DNA from: Burkholderia territorii
Lineage (GTDB): Bacteria; Pseudomonadota; Gammaproteobacteria; Burkholderiales; Burkholderiaceae
Length of the DNA stretch: 64,000 nt
Direction of reading: 5' to 3'
Assembly: GCF_902833055.1 (NCBI RefSeq)
Contig: NZ_CADFEJ010000026.1
Coordinates: 1-64,000, forward strand
Position numbers and translations under genes: made by a program. The notes below the pieces were generated by a model that was not told the DNA's origin, made no database searches, and was given only the letters and a program-made list of their open reading frames with translations. Positions 25,408 to 34,835 of the stretch are shown one piece after another. Numbering within the stretch: position 1 is the first letter of the stretch; the number at the start of each line of letters is the position of its first letter.

Positions 25408-26871
25408 ATGCCATCCGCCCCCGATTTCCTGCGCACCGCGCCGCCCGACACGCGCCGCCCCGGTTATGACCGGCGAGCCGTCCGCACCGGCATCGTTCAT
25501 CTCGGCCTGGGCGCGTTCCATCGCGCGCACCAGGCGCTGTATACGGACGCGGTGCTTGAACAGGGCGACCTTCGCTGGGGAATCGTGGGCGTCGAGTTGC
25601 GGCGGCGTCATACCGTCGACCTGCTGGCCGCGCAGGATCATCTGTACACGGTGACCGAACGCGACGGCAACGGCGCGCGCACGCGCATCGTCGGCGCGGT
25701 GCACGGCGCGCTGTTCGCGCCCGAATCGCTGCCGGCGCTGCTGGCGCTGATCGCCGATCCGGCCGTGTCGATCGTCAGCCTGACCGTCACCGAAAAAGGC
25801 TATTGCCGCCGCCCCGGCGGCGGTCTCGATGCCGACGATCCCGCAATTCGCCAGGATCTCGCGACGCCCGACGCGCCACGCACCGCGCTCGGCGTGATCG
25901 CGGCCGGCCTGCGTCTGCGGCCGGACCATGCGCCGCTGACCGTCGTCTGCTGCGACAACATGACGTCGAACGGCGACACGCTGCGCGCCCTGCTGATCGA
26001 CTACGCGGAACGCATCGACCGCGCACTCGCGCGACGCATTCGCGATGACGTCGCCTTCCCGAACAGCATGGTCGACCGAATCGTCCCGGCCGCGACGCCC
26101 GAATCGCTCGACTGGGCGCACGCGCGTCTCGGCGCGCGCGATGCGGCCGCGATCGTCTGCGAGCCGTTCTCGCAATGGGTGATCGAGGATCGCTTCGCCG
26201 GCCCGCGCCCGCGCTGGGAAGACGCCGGCGCGCATCTCGTCGGCGACGTGCGGCCCTATGAAACGATGAAGCTGCGCCTGCTGAACGGCTCGCATTCGGC
26301 GATCGCGTACGCGGGGCAGTTGCGCGGTCGCGCGACGGTGTCCGACGCGATGGCCGATCCGGCGATCGCGGCACTCGTCGACGGCGTCATGACGCGCGAC
26401 CTGCTCGCGACCGTCGACGTGCCGTCCGGCTACGACGCGCCCGGCTATTGCGCGACGCTCGTGCAGCGCTTTCGCAATCCGACGCTCGCCCATCGCACCG
26501 AACAGATCGCGATGGACGGCACGCAGAAGGTGCCGCTGCGCTGGCTGCCCGCGCTTCGCGAAAGCGCGGCGGCCGGTGCCGAACGACCGTACCTGGAACG
26601 CGCGCTCGCGCTGTGGCTGCACTACCTGGCCACCGCGCATGACGAATCGGGCCGACCGCTCACGATCGGCGATCCGGGCGCGGCCGCGCTCGGCGCGACG
26701 TTGTCAGCGGCCGGCGATGCCGCCGGCGCGGTGCGTGCCGCGCTCGGCAGCGCCGTGCTCGCCGGCTCGGCGGCATGGCCCGATGGGTTGATCGCGCGCG
26801 TCGGCGCGCATCTGTCGACGCTGCGCGCGGGCGGCACCGACGCGCTGCTCGCGCCATTGCAGACGCGCTGA
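25408..26871 (+). CDS. uxuB: D-mannonate oxidoreductase (fructuronate reductase) / mannitol dehydrogenase family
   Basis: 487 residues, the long-chain polyol dehydrogenase family. The N-terminal Rossmann domain starts TGIVHLGLGAFHRAHQA. The catalytic signature KLRLLNGSH gives Lys288, Asn293 and His296. It interconverts D-fructuronate and D-mannonate with NAD(H), feeding the ManD encoded divergently. Regulated with it by the shared operator region. D-mannitol or D-arabinitol dehydrogenases share the fold; the mannonate dehydratase and hexuronate-type transporter next door favour fructuronate reductase. Confidence 0.82.
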   Translation: MPSAPDFLRTAPPDTRRPGYDRRAVRTGIVHLGLGAFHRAHQALYTDAVLEQGDLRWGIVGVELRRRHTVDLLAAQDHLYTVTERDGNGARTRIVGAVHGALFAPESLPALLALIADPAVSIVSLTVTEKGYCRRPGGGLDADDPAIRQDLATPDAPRTALGVIAAGLRLRPDHAPLTVVCCDNMTSNGDTLRALLIDYAERIDRALARRIRDDVAFPNSMVDRIVPAATPESLDWAHARLGARDAAAIVCEPFSQWVIEDRFAGPRPRWEDAGAHLVGDVRPYETMKLRLLNGSHSAIAYAGQLRGRATVSDAMADPAIAALVDGVMTRDLLATVDVPSGYDAPGYCATLVQRFRNPTLAHRTEQIAMDGTQKVPLRWLPALRESAAAGAERPYLERALALWLHYLATAHDESGRPLTIGDPGAAALGATLSAAGDAAGAVRAALGSAVLAGSAAWPDGLIARVGAHLSTLRAGGTDALLAPLQTR

Positions 26872-27004
26872 ACAAGCGCTTGCCGGTTCGCGGCAATCGA
26901 CGCGCCCCGGGCAATGTCCTTGCCCGCCGAGGGCCGCGACGACGCGGCGAACGATCGACAAGACGAAACATGACGGCCGGCCCACCGGCACGAAGGAGAC
27001 GGAG

Positions 27005-28288
27005 ATGAAGCAGAAGTCGCAGGCGTGGTTCACGGTATTCCTGCTGTTCCTGGTGTACGGCATCAACTATCTCGACCGCGTCGCGCTGTCGATCGTCGCG
27101 CCGATCGTGCAGACCGATCTCGGCATCGACGCCGCGCGGATGGGCCTCGTGTTCAGCACGTTCTTCATCGGCTACGCACTGTTCAATTTCATCGGCGGGC
27201 TCGCGTCCGACCGGCTCGGGCCGAAGCTCGTGTATGTGCTGTCGGTCGGGCTGTGGTCGGTGTTCTGCGGGATGACCGCGCTCACCGTCGGCTTCGTGAG
27301 CCTGCTGATCGTGCGGCTGCTGTTCGGCATGGCCGAAGGGCCGCTGTGCTCGGCCGCGAACAAGATGGTCAACAACTGGCTGCCGCGCGACGCCGCCGCC
27401 ACCGCGATGGGTCTGCTCAGTGCCGGCTCCCCGCTCGGCGGCGCGATCGCCGGGCCGATCGTCGGCCTGCTGGCCGCGCAGTTCGGCTGGCGGCCGGCGT
27501 TCTGGATCGTGTGCGCGATCGGGCTCATGTGGGTCGTCGTGTGGATGATGTCGACGTCGGATCGTCCGGCCACGCCGGTCGGCGATGCACGCCATGCGCC
27601 CGCGACAACGCTTGCCCACGCCCCGGCCGCCGCCGGCATGGCAACGCCCGCGCATCCGCTGTCGCACTATGTACGCCAGCCGCGCATCCTCGCGACGGCC
27701 GCAGCGTTCTTCAGCTACAACTACGTGCTGTTCTTCTTCCTGAGCTGGTTCCCGAGCTACCTCGTGCGCGCGCACCATCTGAACATCAAGGAGATGAGCA
27801 TCGCCACCGTCGTGCCCTGGCTCGTCGGCACCGTCGGCCTCGCGTGCGGCGGCGCGATCTCGGATGCGCTGTACCGGCTCACCGGCAACCTGCTGCTGTC
27901 GCGCCGGATCGTGCTCGTCACCTGCCTGCTCGGCGCCGGCGCGTGCGTGGCCGTCGCGGGCGCCGTGCAGTCGACGCAAGGCGCGGTCGCGCTGATGTCG
28001 GTATCGCTGTTCTTCCTGTACGTGACGGGCGCGATCTACTGGGCGATCGTGCAGGACGTCGTGCATCCGGCGCGCGTCGGCGGCGTCAGCGGCTTCCTGC
28101 ATTGCATGGGCAGCCTGTCCGGCGTGATCGGGCCGGCCGTGACCGGCTTCATCGTCGAGCGCAGCGGCTCGTTCGCGTCCGCGTTCGTGCTGGCCGGTGC
28201 GATCGCACTGGCGGGCGCGGTACTGGCCTGCGTGTTCGTGCGCAACGCACGGCCGTCGGAAGTGCTGCACGAACGCGCCGCGCACTGA
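27005..28288 (+). CDS. MFS transporter, anion:cation symporter type (hexuronate/aldonate uptake)
   Basis: 427 residues, about 12 membrane helices with a cytoplasmic loop rich in Ala/His/Pro near residues 190-220. The first helix, INYLDRVALSIVAP, is the signature of the ACS family (ExuT, DgoT, GudP). AAGGAGACGGAG precedes ATG 27005. It is encoded 133 bases after uxuB and would import the hexuronate or aldonate degraded by this cluster, coupled to protons. Confidence 0.85.
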   Translation: MKQKSQAWFTVFLLFLVYGINYLDRVALSIVAPIVQTDLGIDAARMGLVFSTFFIGYALFNFIGGLASDRLGPKLVYVLSVGLWSVFCGMTALTVGFVSLLIVRLLFGMAEGPLCSAANKMVNNWLPRDAAATAMGLLSAGSPLGGAIAGPIVGLLAAQFGWRPAFWIVCAIGLMWVVVWMMSTSDRPATPVGDARHAPATTLAHAPAAAGMATPAHPLSHYVRQPRILATAAAFFSYNYVLFFFLSWFPSYLVRAHHLNIKEMSIATVVPWLVGTVGLACGGAISDALYRLTGNLLLSRRIVLVTCLLGAGACVAVAGAVQSTQGAVALMSVSLFFLYVTGAIYWAIVQDVVHPARVGGVSGFLHCMGSLSGVIGPAVTGFIVERSGSFASAFVLAGAIALAGAVLACVFVRNARPSEVLHERAAH

Positions 28289-28582
28289 TTGTTACGGCTG
28301 ACGAAGGCCGCGTGATGCTCGCACGAGTCGGCGTCGCGCGGCCCTGTCGTTTGCGCCCATCGTCGGATCGTCGAATATCGCCCGTCCGATATCGCGATTT
28401 CCGCTGTCGATCGCGCGCCCCCGACCTTCATCGACACGTCACGAGCGCCCGCGCAACCCGCGCCTCACCGGCTCGGTGCGGCGCATGCGCGCGCAATTCC
28501 ACGACACGTCCGATTCGACGGACGGGCGCGAAGTGAACGGCCATGTGAAGTCGAGCTGGCTCATGCAGCGCGGCATGCTCGC

Positions 28583-30505
28583 TCACGGATGCCAGCGATA
28601 CACGACGAGGCTCGACCCGTTGTAGTTGTCCTTCGTGATCACGTATTCGCCGGTCGAGCGCAGGTACGCACGGATGCCATACATCGAGTCGACGTCGTTG
28701 CCGACGTCCATCGCCGACGTGTTCGAGTTCGTCAGCGTGGTCACGAGGCTGCCGGTGTTCAGGTCGAACACGTCGACGTTCGGCACCGTGTGCACGTAGC
28801 CGACGAACAGGTAGTGGCCGGCCGCCGCGATCGATTTCGGATTCGCGCTCGTCAGGTCGATCGCGACGTTCGGCGTGGTCGTGTTGCCGGCCTTCCAGCC
28901 GCGATAGACCTCGATGTGCCCGTTCATCGCAGTCCAGTCCCAGGTCCCCGCGATGCCCTGCGCGAGGATCATCGTGTCGCTGTCCGCCTGATAGATGATT
29001 CGCGTGAGCGGCAGCACGGTGCGCGGAATCGGGATCTGCACCGGCTTGCCCCATGTCGGTTTCCCGGTCGCGTCGAAACCCGTCATCGGATAGTGCGAAA
29101 TATTGTTGGTGCGATCGAGGCCGGCCCACACGTCGCCGTTGTCGTCGAGCGCGAAACCGGCCGTCACCTGCAGGGTCGTGTTGAACGGCTTGCCGGGAAT
29201 CGAGCCGTCCGGAATCGCGATGTAGCCGCTCGCCGCGTTGAAGTGATAGATGTTGTAGTTGCCCGGGTTCTGCCCGGTCGCGACGAGCATCCGCGTGCCG
29301 TTCACCAGCGCGAGCTGGCCGAAATGCTGGCCGCGCTGGTAGTCGTTCATGTCGAGCCGCGGGTCCTTCGGATAGCTGAACGGATCGATCGTGTTCGCGA
29401 CGAACGTGCCGCCCGCGGTGCCGGTGTACACGTTGTTGCCGCTGTAGAAGAACGCGCCGTCGGTCACCGGATCGGGCGCGGCGGCACCTTCGAAGTTCAG
29501 CGCCTGCAGTTTCCATTGCAGCGCACCCGTCGGGCTGTACGAATGAAGATCGGTGCTGCCGTTGCGCCCGAGATCCCAGCCGCCGCCCCATGCGTTGTTC
29601 AGCACGTACAGGTTGCCGGCCGCGTCCTTGCCGATGCCCGCGACGCGCGTGAAACGCTTGTCGCCGACCTGCCCCTTGATGCCCGAGGTCGTGTCGAGAT
29701 ACCCGCCCTGCACGCCGAACGTGCCGATCTGCACGGGCTGCCCCACGAGCGTGTAGATCTTGATGTTCATGTCGGGGCCTTCGTCGCCCACCAGCAACTG
29801 GCCGCTCGGCGCATCGAAATACAGCGACGCCGGCCGCGCGCGGGCCGCCATCTGGATCGTGCTCATCGCCGTGCCGGTCGGGCTGAACTGCGCGACGACG
29901 CCCGCGCTCTTGCGCGCGACCCACAGGTTGCCGGCCGCGTCGAGCGCCAGCGCGCCGGGGCCCGACACGCCGATGTCGCGCTGCCACACGCCGTCCGTCG
30001 TATAGACGCGTACGCGGTTGCCGTAGAAATCGCTCGCATACAGCAGGTTGCCGGCCGTCGCGAGGCCCGTGATCACATCCGCGTACTGGATGCCCGTCCA
30101 CGTGCTGACGGGAATGCGCAGGTCGCGCTGGTTCGTGCTGCGGTTGTAGCGGCCGACCGAGCCGCTGCCGAACGTGCGGTTGTACCCGAGCGCGACGAAC
30201 AGCGAATTCGCGTTGCCGGTGATCGCGCCACCCTGGAATTCGTCGTGGATGCCGATCGTGCCGAGCGTCTGCCCGTTCTGGTAGATCGCCACGCCGCCCG
30301 CGTTCTCGTCCCAGCGCGACGCCGTGTAGATCACGCCTTCGGGCGCGACCCATAGCGAGCGCGCACCGTTGCCGACGTGCGCGGCGAGCGTGCCGAACGT
30401 GTTCGCGAGCCAGTCGGTCGTGTATTGCACTTGCGCGTGACCGGCCGGCGCCAGCATTGCCATGCACAATCCAAGCAATGCCGCACGAATTTGTTTCGAT
30501 AACAT
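28583..30505 (-). CDS. Exported NHL-like beta-propeller protein of unknown function
   Basis: 640 residues from ATG 30505 (GGGAG about eight bases upstream; the ORF's earlier ATG at 30589 lies in AT-rich DNA without support). A signal peptide ends GHAQ (about residue 24). The rest is a run of propeller-like blades with phrases such as GPGALALDAAGNLWVAR, VAGIGKDAAGNLYVLNNA and TAGFALDDNGDVWAGLDR, characteristic of NHL/SMP-30-like repeats. No catalytic motif or anchor is recognised, so it is probably periplasmic or secreted. Alone upstream of it is a 690-base gene-free stretch; the MFS gene is convergent. Confidence 0.72.
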   Translation of the reverse strand: MLSKQIRAALLGLCMAMLAPAGHAQVQYTTDWLANTFGTLAAHVGNGARSLWVAPEGVIYTASRWDENAGGVAIYQNGQTLGTIGIHDEFQGGAITGNANSLFVALGYNRTFGSGSVGRYNRSTNQRDLRIPVSTWTGIQYADVITGLATAGNLLYASDFYGNRVRVYTTDGVWQRDIGVSGPGALALDAAGNLWVARKSAGVVAQFSPTGTAMSTIQMAARARPASLYFDAPSGQLLVGDEGPDMNIKIYTLVGQPVQIGTFGVQGGYLDTTSGIKGQVGDKRFTRVAGIGKDAAGNLYVLNNAWGGGWDLGRNGSTDLHSYSPTGALQWKLQALNFEGAAAPDPVTDGAFFYSGNNVYTGTAGGTFVANTIDPFSYPKDPRLDMNDYQRGQHFGQLALVNGTRMLVATGQNPGNYNIYHFNAASGYIAIPDGSIPGKPFNTTLQVTAGFALDDNGDVWAGLDRTNNISHYPMTGFDATGKPTWGKPVQIPIPRTVLPLTRIIYQADSDTMILAQGIAGTWDWTAMNGHIEVYRGWKAGNTTTPNVAIDLTSANPKSIAAAGHYLFVGYVHTVPNVDVFDLNTGSLVTTLTNSNTSAMDVGNDVDSMYGIRAYLRSTGEYVITKDNYNGSSLVVYRWHP

Positions 30506-31194
30506 GAACGATGCTCCCGGACGATCTCTTTTGGATACTCTAATTCGCCGCGTATGAAATATTGGTGATTTTTTCAAAAACATGTTCAATTGCGCTGCGA
30601 ATTTTTCATTTCACTCTTTTACCGCGTGACGTTGATTTGCTTGACAAGCATTGCTTCGGATACTGCATCGCCCCTCCTCGCCTGACCGTGCTGTCGTCAC
30701 TCTCGATCCCCGGCACTTTATTCCGGATCACCCAATGCGAATGCGTCATTTTTTCTGATTCACGCGCAATGAATTTCCATTTCCGGCAAATCGACTCAAT
30801 GATTACAAATCGAAATTAAAATGAAAGAGAAAAAATAATGTCCGGAGCCCGCGCATTGCCGGCTCAAATCGTGAATATATGAAACGAGGCAATGCGCGGC
30901 GCAATGCCGTTGCCGATGAAGATGCGATGAGGAGAAGGATCGAGATGTCCCGCGCGTGCGGCGACGAGCGACGCGGACAGCGCCGATGAGGAAGGCCGCG
31001 CGCCGGCCGGCCGTGCAGCGGGCTCGGATCGGCTCGCATTGTCGGGCGACGGGCCGCCGTCCCGGCCATCGAGCGCCTCAGGCCCCGCTCGACGACGTCG
31101 CTTGCGCGCTGCCGGTGGAACCGGCATCGATACGCAGCACGCGACTCAACCGGCGGCCCGCGTCACGCGCAGGCCGCCCGTCGCGCACGTGACG
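30506..31194. other. Gene-free, partly AT-rich stretch
   Basis: 689 bases between the porin's 3' end and the start of the beta-propeller gene. The part from about 30530 to 30890 is markedly AT-rich and should hold the promoter of the propeller gene; the remainder is GC-rich. Small ORFs here (for example + strand 30562-30819) have no ribosome site and no recognisable sequence. Confidence 0.55.
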
Positions 31195-32388
31195 TCAGAA
31201 CTTCTGGCGCAGGCCGAGGCTGACAATCGCCTGCGACCGCGAGTCGGACGAGTGGCCATTGGCCTTGTCCGACACCGATGCGGTCGCGGCCACCGGCCGG
31301 CCGAGCGCGTCGAGCGTCGTGCCGGACGCATGCTGGTACGCGCCGAGCAGGTACACGCTGGTGCGCTTCGACAGGTCGTAGACCGCGCCGAGCGTGACGT
31401 TGTGATACTGCGCGCGGTTGTCGATGCCGTCGACGTCGCTGCCGCGCGTGTAGCTGTAGCCCGCGAACAGTTGCGTCTGCGGCTGCACGTTCCAGCGCGT
31501 GAACACGCCCGCGACGTTGAAGGTCGCATGACCGTTGAACAGCGACTGGGCACCGCTGCGGTACTGCACGTTGCTGTAGTTCACGCCGACCACGGCCGGG
31601 CCGAAGTCGTACGTCGCGCCGGTCGCGATGATCTGCTGCGACTGCACGCTCGCATAGCCTTCGTTGATCGACGAGTTGAACAGGCCGTCGTCGGTGCTCT
31701 GCCACTTGCCGGCCGTCGGGTCGGTCGCGCCCGTCTTGCTGTTGTCCGAACGCTCGTAGCCGACGCCCACGCGCAGCGGCCCCGCCGCGTAGGCCGCGCC
31801 GACGCTCCACGTGTTGCGCTGCTTCATGCTGCCCGGCTGGCCGCCGAAGCCGTACAGCGCGCCGAACGTGAAGCCCGCGTAGTTCGCGCTCGTGTACTTG
31901 ATCGAGCTGTCGACGCGCGCGGTCTGGTCGAGATCGTCGATGTCGCCCGGGTGCGCGCCGAAACCGCCGATGAACGACGACGGGCCGACCGGGCTCACGA
32001 AGTCGTCGAGCGACGTGTATTGGCGGCCGAGCGTGACCGTGCCGTAACGGGTGCTGCCGACGCCGACGAAGGCCTGCCGGCCGAACTGGCGGCCGCCCTG
32101 GCCCGACGTGCCGTTGGTGATGTCGAAGCCGTTCTCGAGCACGAACAGCGCGCGCATCCCGCCGCCGAGATCCTCGGAACCCTTGATGCCCCAGCGGCTG
32201 CCGGACAGGTTGCCGGTGGTCAGGCCGACGTTCGAATGCCCCGTGTAGGCGCCCGGCGAGCCGACCCGTTCATTGCTGCGATAGGTCACGCCGGCGTCGA
32301 CGATGCCGTACAGCGTGACGGAGCTTTGCGCGGATGCGATGCCCGCGAGCGAAAGCAGCAGCGGTGCTGCGATCAGTTGCTTGTTCAT
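31195..32388 (-). CDS. Gram-negative porin (Burkholderia/Neisseria type)
   Basis: 397 residues. Signal peptide MNKQLIAAPLLLSLAGIASA, then the standard start QSSVTLYGIVDAGVTYRSN. Strands and loops follow the general-diffusion 16-strand porin pattern: GSRWGIKGSEDLGGG, the constriction-loop region GRQYTSLDDFVSP, and the C-terminal SQAIVSLGLRQKF ending in Phe. It forms a trimeric outer-membrane channel for small hydrophilic solutes. It is transcribed alone, divergent from the LysE gene. Confidence 0.93.
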   Translation of the reverse strand: MNKQLIAAPLLLSLAGIASAQSSVTLYGIVDAGVTYRSNERVGSPGAYTGHSNVGLTTGNLSGSRWGIKGSEDLGGGMRALFVLENGFDITNGTSGQGGRQFGRQAFVGVGSTRYGTVTLGRQYTSLDDFVSPVGPSSFIGGFGAHPGDIDDLDQTARVDSSIKYTSANYAGFTFGALYGFGGQPGSMKQRNTWSVGAAYAAGPLRVGVGYERSDNSKTGATDPTAGKWQSTDDGLFNSSINEGYASVQSQQIIATGATYDFGPAVVGVNYSNVQYRSGAQSLFNGHATFNVAGVFTRWNVQPQTQLFAGYSYTRGSDVDGIDNRAQYHNVTLGAVYDLSKRTSVYLLGAYQHASGTTLDALGRPVAATASVSDKANGHSSDSRSQAIVSLGLRQKF

Positions 32389-32702
32389 GGTTTTTAGTGT
32401 CTCCGGGCGGTGAACCCGTTGTTCTATGCGAGTAGCGCGTGCGGCCCGTAGATCCGCCGGCATGCGAGGCCGGCAGCGTCCGCACACGGGAACGCGCGCG
32501 TGCGACACGCGCGCGCGACGTCGCGGCGAGCGTGCCCGCCACGGCCGCCATGGTAGTTGGAACCGGTTTCGATCGACAGCGCAATAATGAAAACAATTTC
32601 TTGCAGGAATCGAGATAATCGGCTGCGCAGCGAACGCCGCTGTACAGCGCGACGACGCGCACCCGATAATCGGGCACCCGCCTTCCACAGGGAGCCTCCG
32701 GC
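32389..32702. other. Divergent promoter region, porin / LysE
   Basis: 314 bases with no gene. A short AT-rich patch (about 32575-32620) lies 190 bases from the porin start and is the most promoter-like part. No operator repeat was found. Confidence 0.5.
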
Positions 32703-33335
32703 ATGCATCAAACGACCCTGCTGATCTTCGCCGCCGTCGCCTTCGTCGGCATCGCGACACCCGGCCCGACCGTGCTGCTCGCGCTGACCAACGGCTCGCG
32801 CTACGGTGTGCGCCGCGCGGCGTACGGCCTCGCCGGCGCGATGCTGTCCGACTTCGTGCTGATCGTCGCGGTCGCGCTCGGTCTCGGCGCGCTGCTGATG
32901 GCGTCGGCATTCTGGTTCTCCGTGGTGAAATGGCTGGGCGCCGCCTATCTCGCGTATGTCGGCATCCGGCTGCTCACGTCGAAGGGCTCGCTCGACGTCG
33001 CCGTCGCGCATGACGGCACGGCGCACGGCTGCAACGCATCGATCTTCGCGAAGAGCTTCCTGACCGCGGTGACGAATCCCAAGGGCTATCTGTTCTTCTC
33101 CGCCTTCCTGCCGCAGTTCCTCGATCCGTCCGCGCCGCTCGCGCCGCAATATGTCGCACTCGCGGTCACGTTCGCGCTGCTCGACGGGGCCGTGATGTTC
33201 GGCTACGCGCTGCTGGGCGCTCGCGCGGTGCAGTTGCTGAAGCGCTCGGGCGCGCTGTGGCTCGAACGCACGTGCGGCGCGATGCTGATCGCACTCGCCG
33301 GTTCGCTCGCGCTGTACCGGCGTCATGCCGCGTAG
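32703..33335 (+). CDS. LysE/RhtB-family exporter
   Basis: 210 residues, six predicted membrane helices. The first-helix signature FVGIATPGPTVLLALTNGSRYG and the mid-protein TAVTNPKGYLFFSAFLPQF are diagnostic. The family exports amino acids and derivatives; the substrate cannot be read. It is followed by a GNAT gene 42 bases downstream. Confidence 0.88.
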   Translation: MHQTTLLIFAAVAFVGIATPGPTVLLALTNGSRYGVRRAAYGLAGAMLSDFVLIVAVALGLGALLMASAFWFSVVKWLGAAYLAYVGIRLLTSKGSLDVAVAHDGTAHGCNASIFAKSFLTAVTNPKGYLFFSAFLPQFLDPSAPLAPQYVALAVTFALLDGAVMFGYALLGARAVQLLKRSGALWLERTCGAMLIALAGSLALYRRHAA

Positions 33336-33377
33336 GCGCGTTGGCATGCGCGCCGCATCGTGCGTGACGGGCGAGCG

Positions 33378-33914
33378 ATGAGGATCGCCGCGCCGCCCCG
33401 CTCCGGTTTCCCCGGCGTGTCGCTCCGGCAGCTCGAGCGCGCGGATCTCGACGCGTGGTATGCGTACCTGTCGCAACACGACGTCGTCCGCCACACGAGC
33501 TGGAACCTCCATGCGCGCGACGATCTGCTGCCGCTGTTCGACGGCATCGAGTCGACGCATCCGGATTCGATCCGCCGCCTTGCAATTGTCGACGACGCGT
33601 CCGGCGCCCTGGCGGGGACCATCGGACTCCATACGGTTTCCAGCGCGAACCGCTCGGCCGAGATCGCATTCGACCTCGCACCGTCGCATTGGGGGCGCGG
33701 CATCGCGAGCGCGCTGTGCGCGAGCGTCACCGCGTGGGCGTTCGCCGAAGGTGGCTTCATGCGCATCCAGGGTGTCGTGCTGACCGGCAACGCCGGCTCC
33801 GCGCGCGTCCTGCAGAAATGCGGCTACCGCTACGAAGGGTTGTTGCGCGCGTACCGGATGGTGCGCGGCGTACCGGGCGATTTCGCGATGTACGCGCGCC
33901 TCGCGACCGACTGA
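33378..33914 (+). CDS. GNAT-family N-acetyltransferase (RimJ/RimL-like)
   Basis: 178 residues from ATG 33378; a GTG at 33360 is possible. The GNAT fold is visible: VSLRQLERADLDAWYAYLS, GTIGLH, AEIAFDLAPSHWGRGIASAL (acetyl-CoA pyrophosphate loop with GRGIA) and NAGSARVLQKCGYRYEGLLR. That last motif is typical of RimJ/RimL enzymes acting on protein N-termini or small amines. Close to and co-oriented with the LysE exporter; a joint role is possible but unproven. Confidence 0.82.
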   Translation: MRIAAPPRSGFPGVSLRQLERADLDAWYAYLSQHDVVRHTSWNLHARDDLLPLFDGIESTHPDSIRRLAIVDDASGALAGTIGLHTVSSANRSAEIAFDLAPSHWGRGIASALCASVTAWAFAEGGFMRIQGVVLTGNAGSARVLQKCGYRYEGLLRAYRMVRGVPGDFAMYARLATD

Positions 33915-34009
33915 AACCCGCCGCGTCGCGCGTATCGCGCCAGCAACGCGATTGGACGATCCGCGCCGAATTCGCGACAATCGCGATTCCCCGCCTCGAC
34001 TGAACCGCC

Positions 34010-34744
34010 ATGAAAATCGCCGCGCTGTCCGACATCCACAGTAACCTCGCCGCGCTCGACGCGGTGCTCGACGACGTGCGCCGCCGCGGCGCCGACGTGA
34101 TCGTCAACCTCGGCGACATCGTGTCGGGCGCGCTCCATCCGGCCGACACGGCCGACCGCCTGATCGCGCTCGACCTGCCGACCATCAAGGGCAATCACGA
34201 GCGGCAACTGCTGACCGGCGATCGCGCCACGATGCGGCTGTCGGACCGCTGGGCGCACGACGCGCTGCGCGACGACCATCGCGCATGGATCGCCGCGCTG
34301 CCCGAGCGCCTGACGCTCGGCGACGACGTGCTGATGGTGCACGGCACGCCCGCGAGCGACCTCGACTATTTCCTCGAAACGGTGACGCCTGACGGCTGCC
34401 GCGCCGCAACGCCGGATGAAATCGCGCAGCGCGCGAGCGACGCGACGGCGTCGCTGATCTTGTGCGGTCATACGCATGTGCCGCGCATCGCGAAGCTCGA
34501 CGACGGCCGTGTGATCGTCAACCCGGGCAGCGTCGGGCTGCAGGCGTACATGGACGATCTTCCGCATCCGCACAAGATCGAAACCGGTTCGCCGCATGCG
34601 CGCTACGCGATGGTGTCGCGCACGCCGGCCGGCTGGCACGCCGAGTTCCATGCCGTCGAATACGACTGGCATACGGCCGCCGCCACCGCGGCATCGCGCG
34701 GCCGCGACGACTGGACCGTCGCGCTGCGCACCGGCCGCTGCTGA
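34010..34744 (+). CDS. Calcineurin-like metallophosphoesterase (YfcE-like)
   Basis: 244 residues. All five blocks of the two-metal phosphoesterase fold are present: LSDIHSN, NLGDIV, GNHE, VHGTP and CGHTHVP, followed by VNPGSVG. It is a cytoplasmic enzyme, probably acting on phosphodiesters; the substrate is unknown. It follows the GNAT gene by 95 bases and is convergent with the histidine-kinase gene. Confidence 0.86.
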   Translation: MKIAALSDIHSNLAALDAVLDDVRRRGADVIVNLGDIVSGALHPADTADRLIALDLPTIKGNHERQLLTGDRATMRLSDRWAHDALRDDHRAWIAALPERLTLGDDVLMVHGTPASDLDYFLETVTPDGCRAATPDEIAQRASDATASLILCGHTHVPRIAKLDDGRVIVNPGSVGLQAYMDDLPHPHKIETGSPHARYAMVSRTPAGWHAEFHAVEYDWHTAAATAASRGRDDWTVALRTGRC

Positions 34745-34835
34745 CACGGCATCGCCTTGCGCTCACCGCGCGTCGTTCCCCGGATACCGATTCGCCGCAC
34801 GCGTTCGATCGCGACCGAGCGTCCTGCCCGGCGCA

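Noticed and set aside
28589..30355. 588-residue + strand ORF opposite the beta-propeller gene
   Set aside because: Composition (Val/Arg/Ala/His) and lack of any motif mark it as a shadow of the exported protein.
30562..30819. 85-residue + strand ORF in AT-rich DNA
   Set aside because: No ribosome site and no protein-like pattern.
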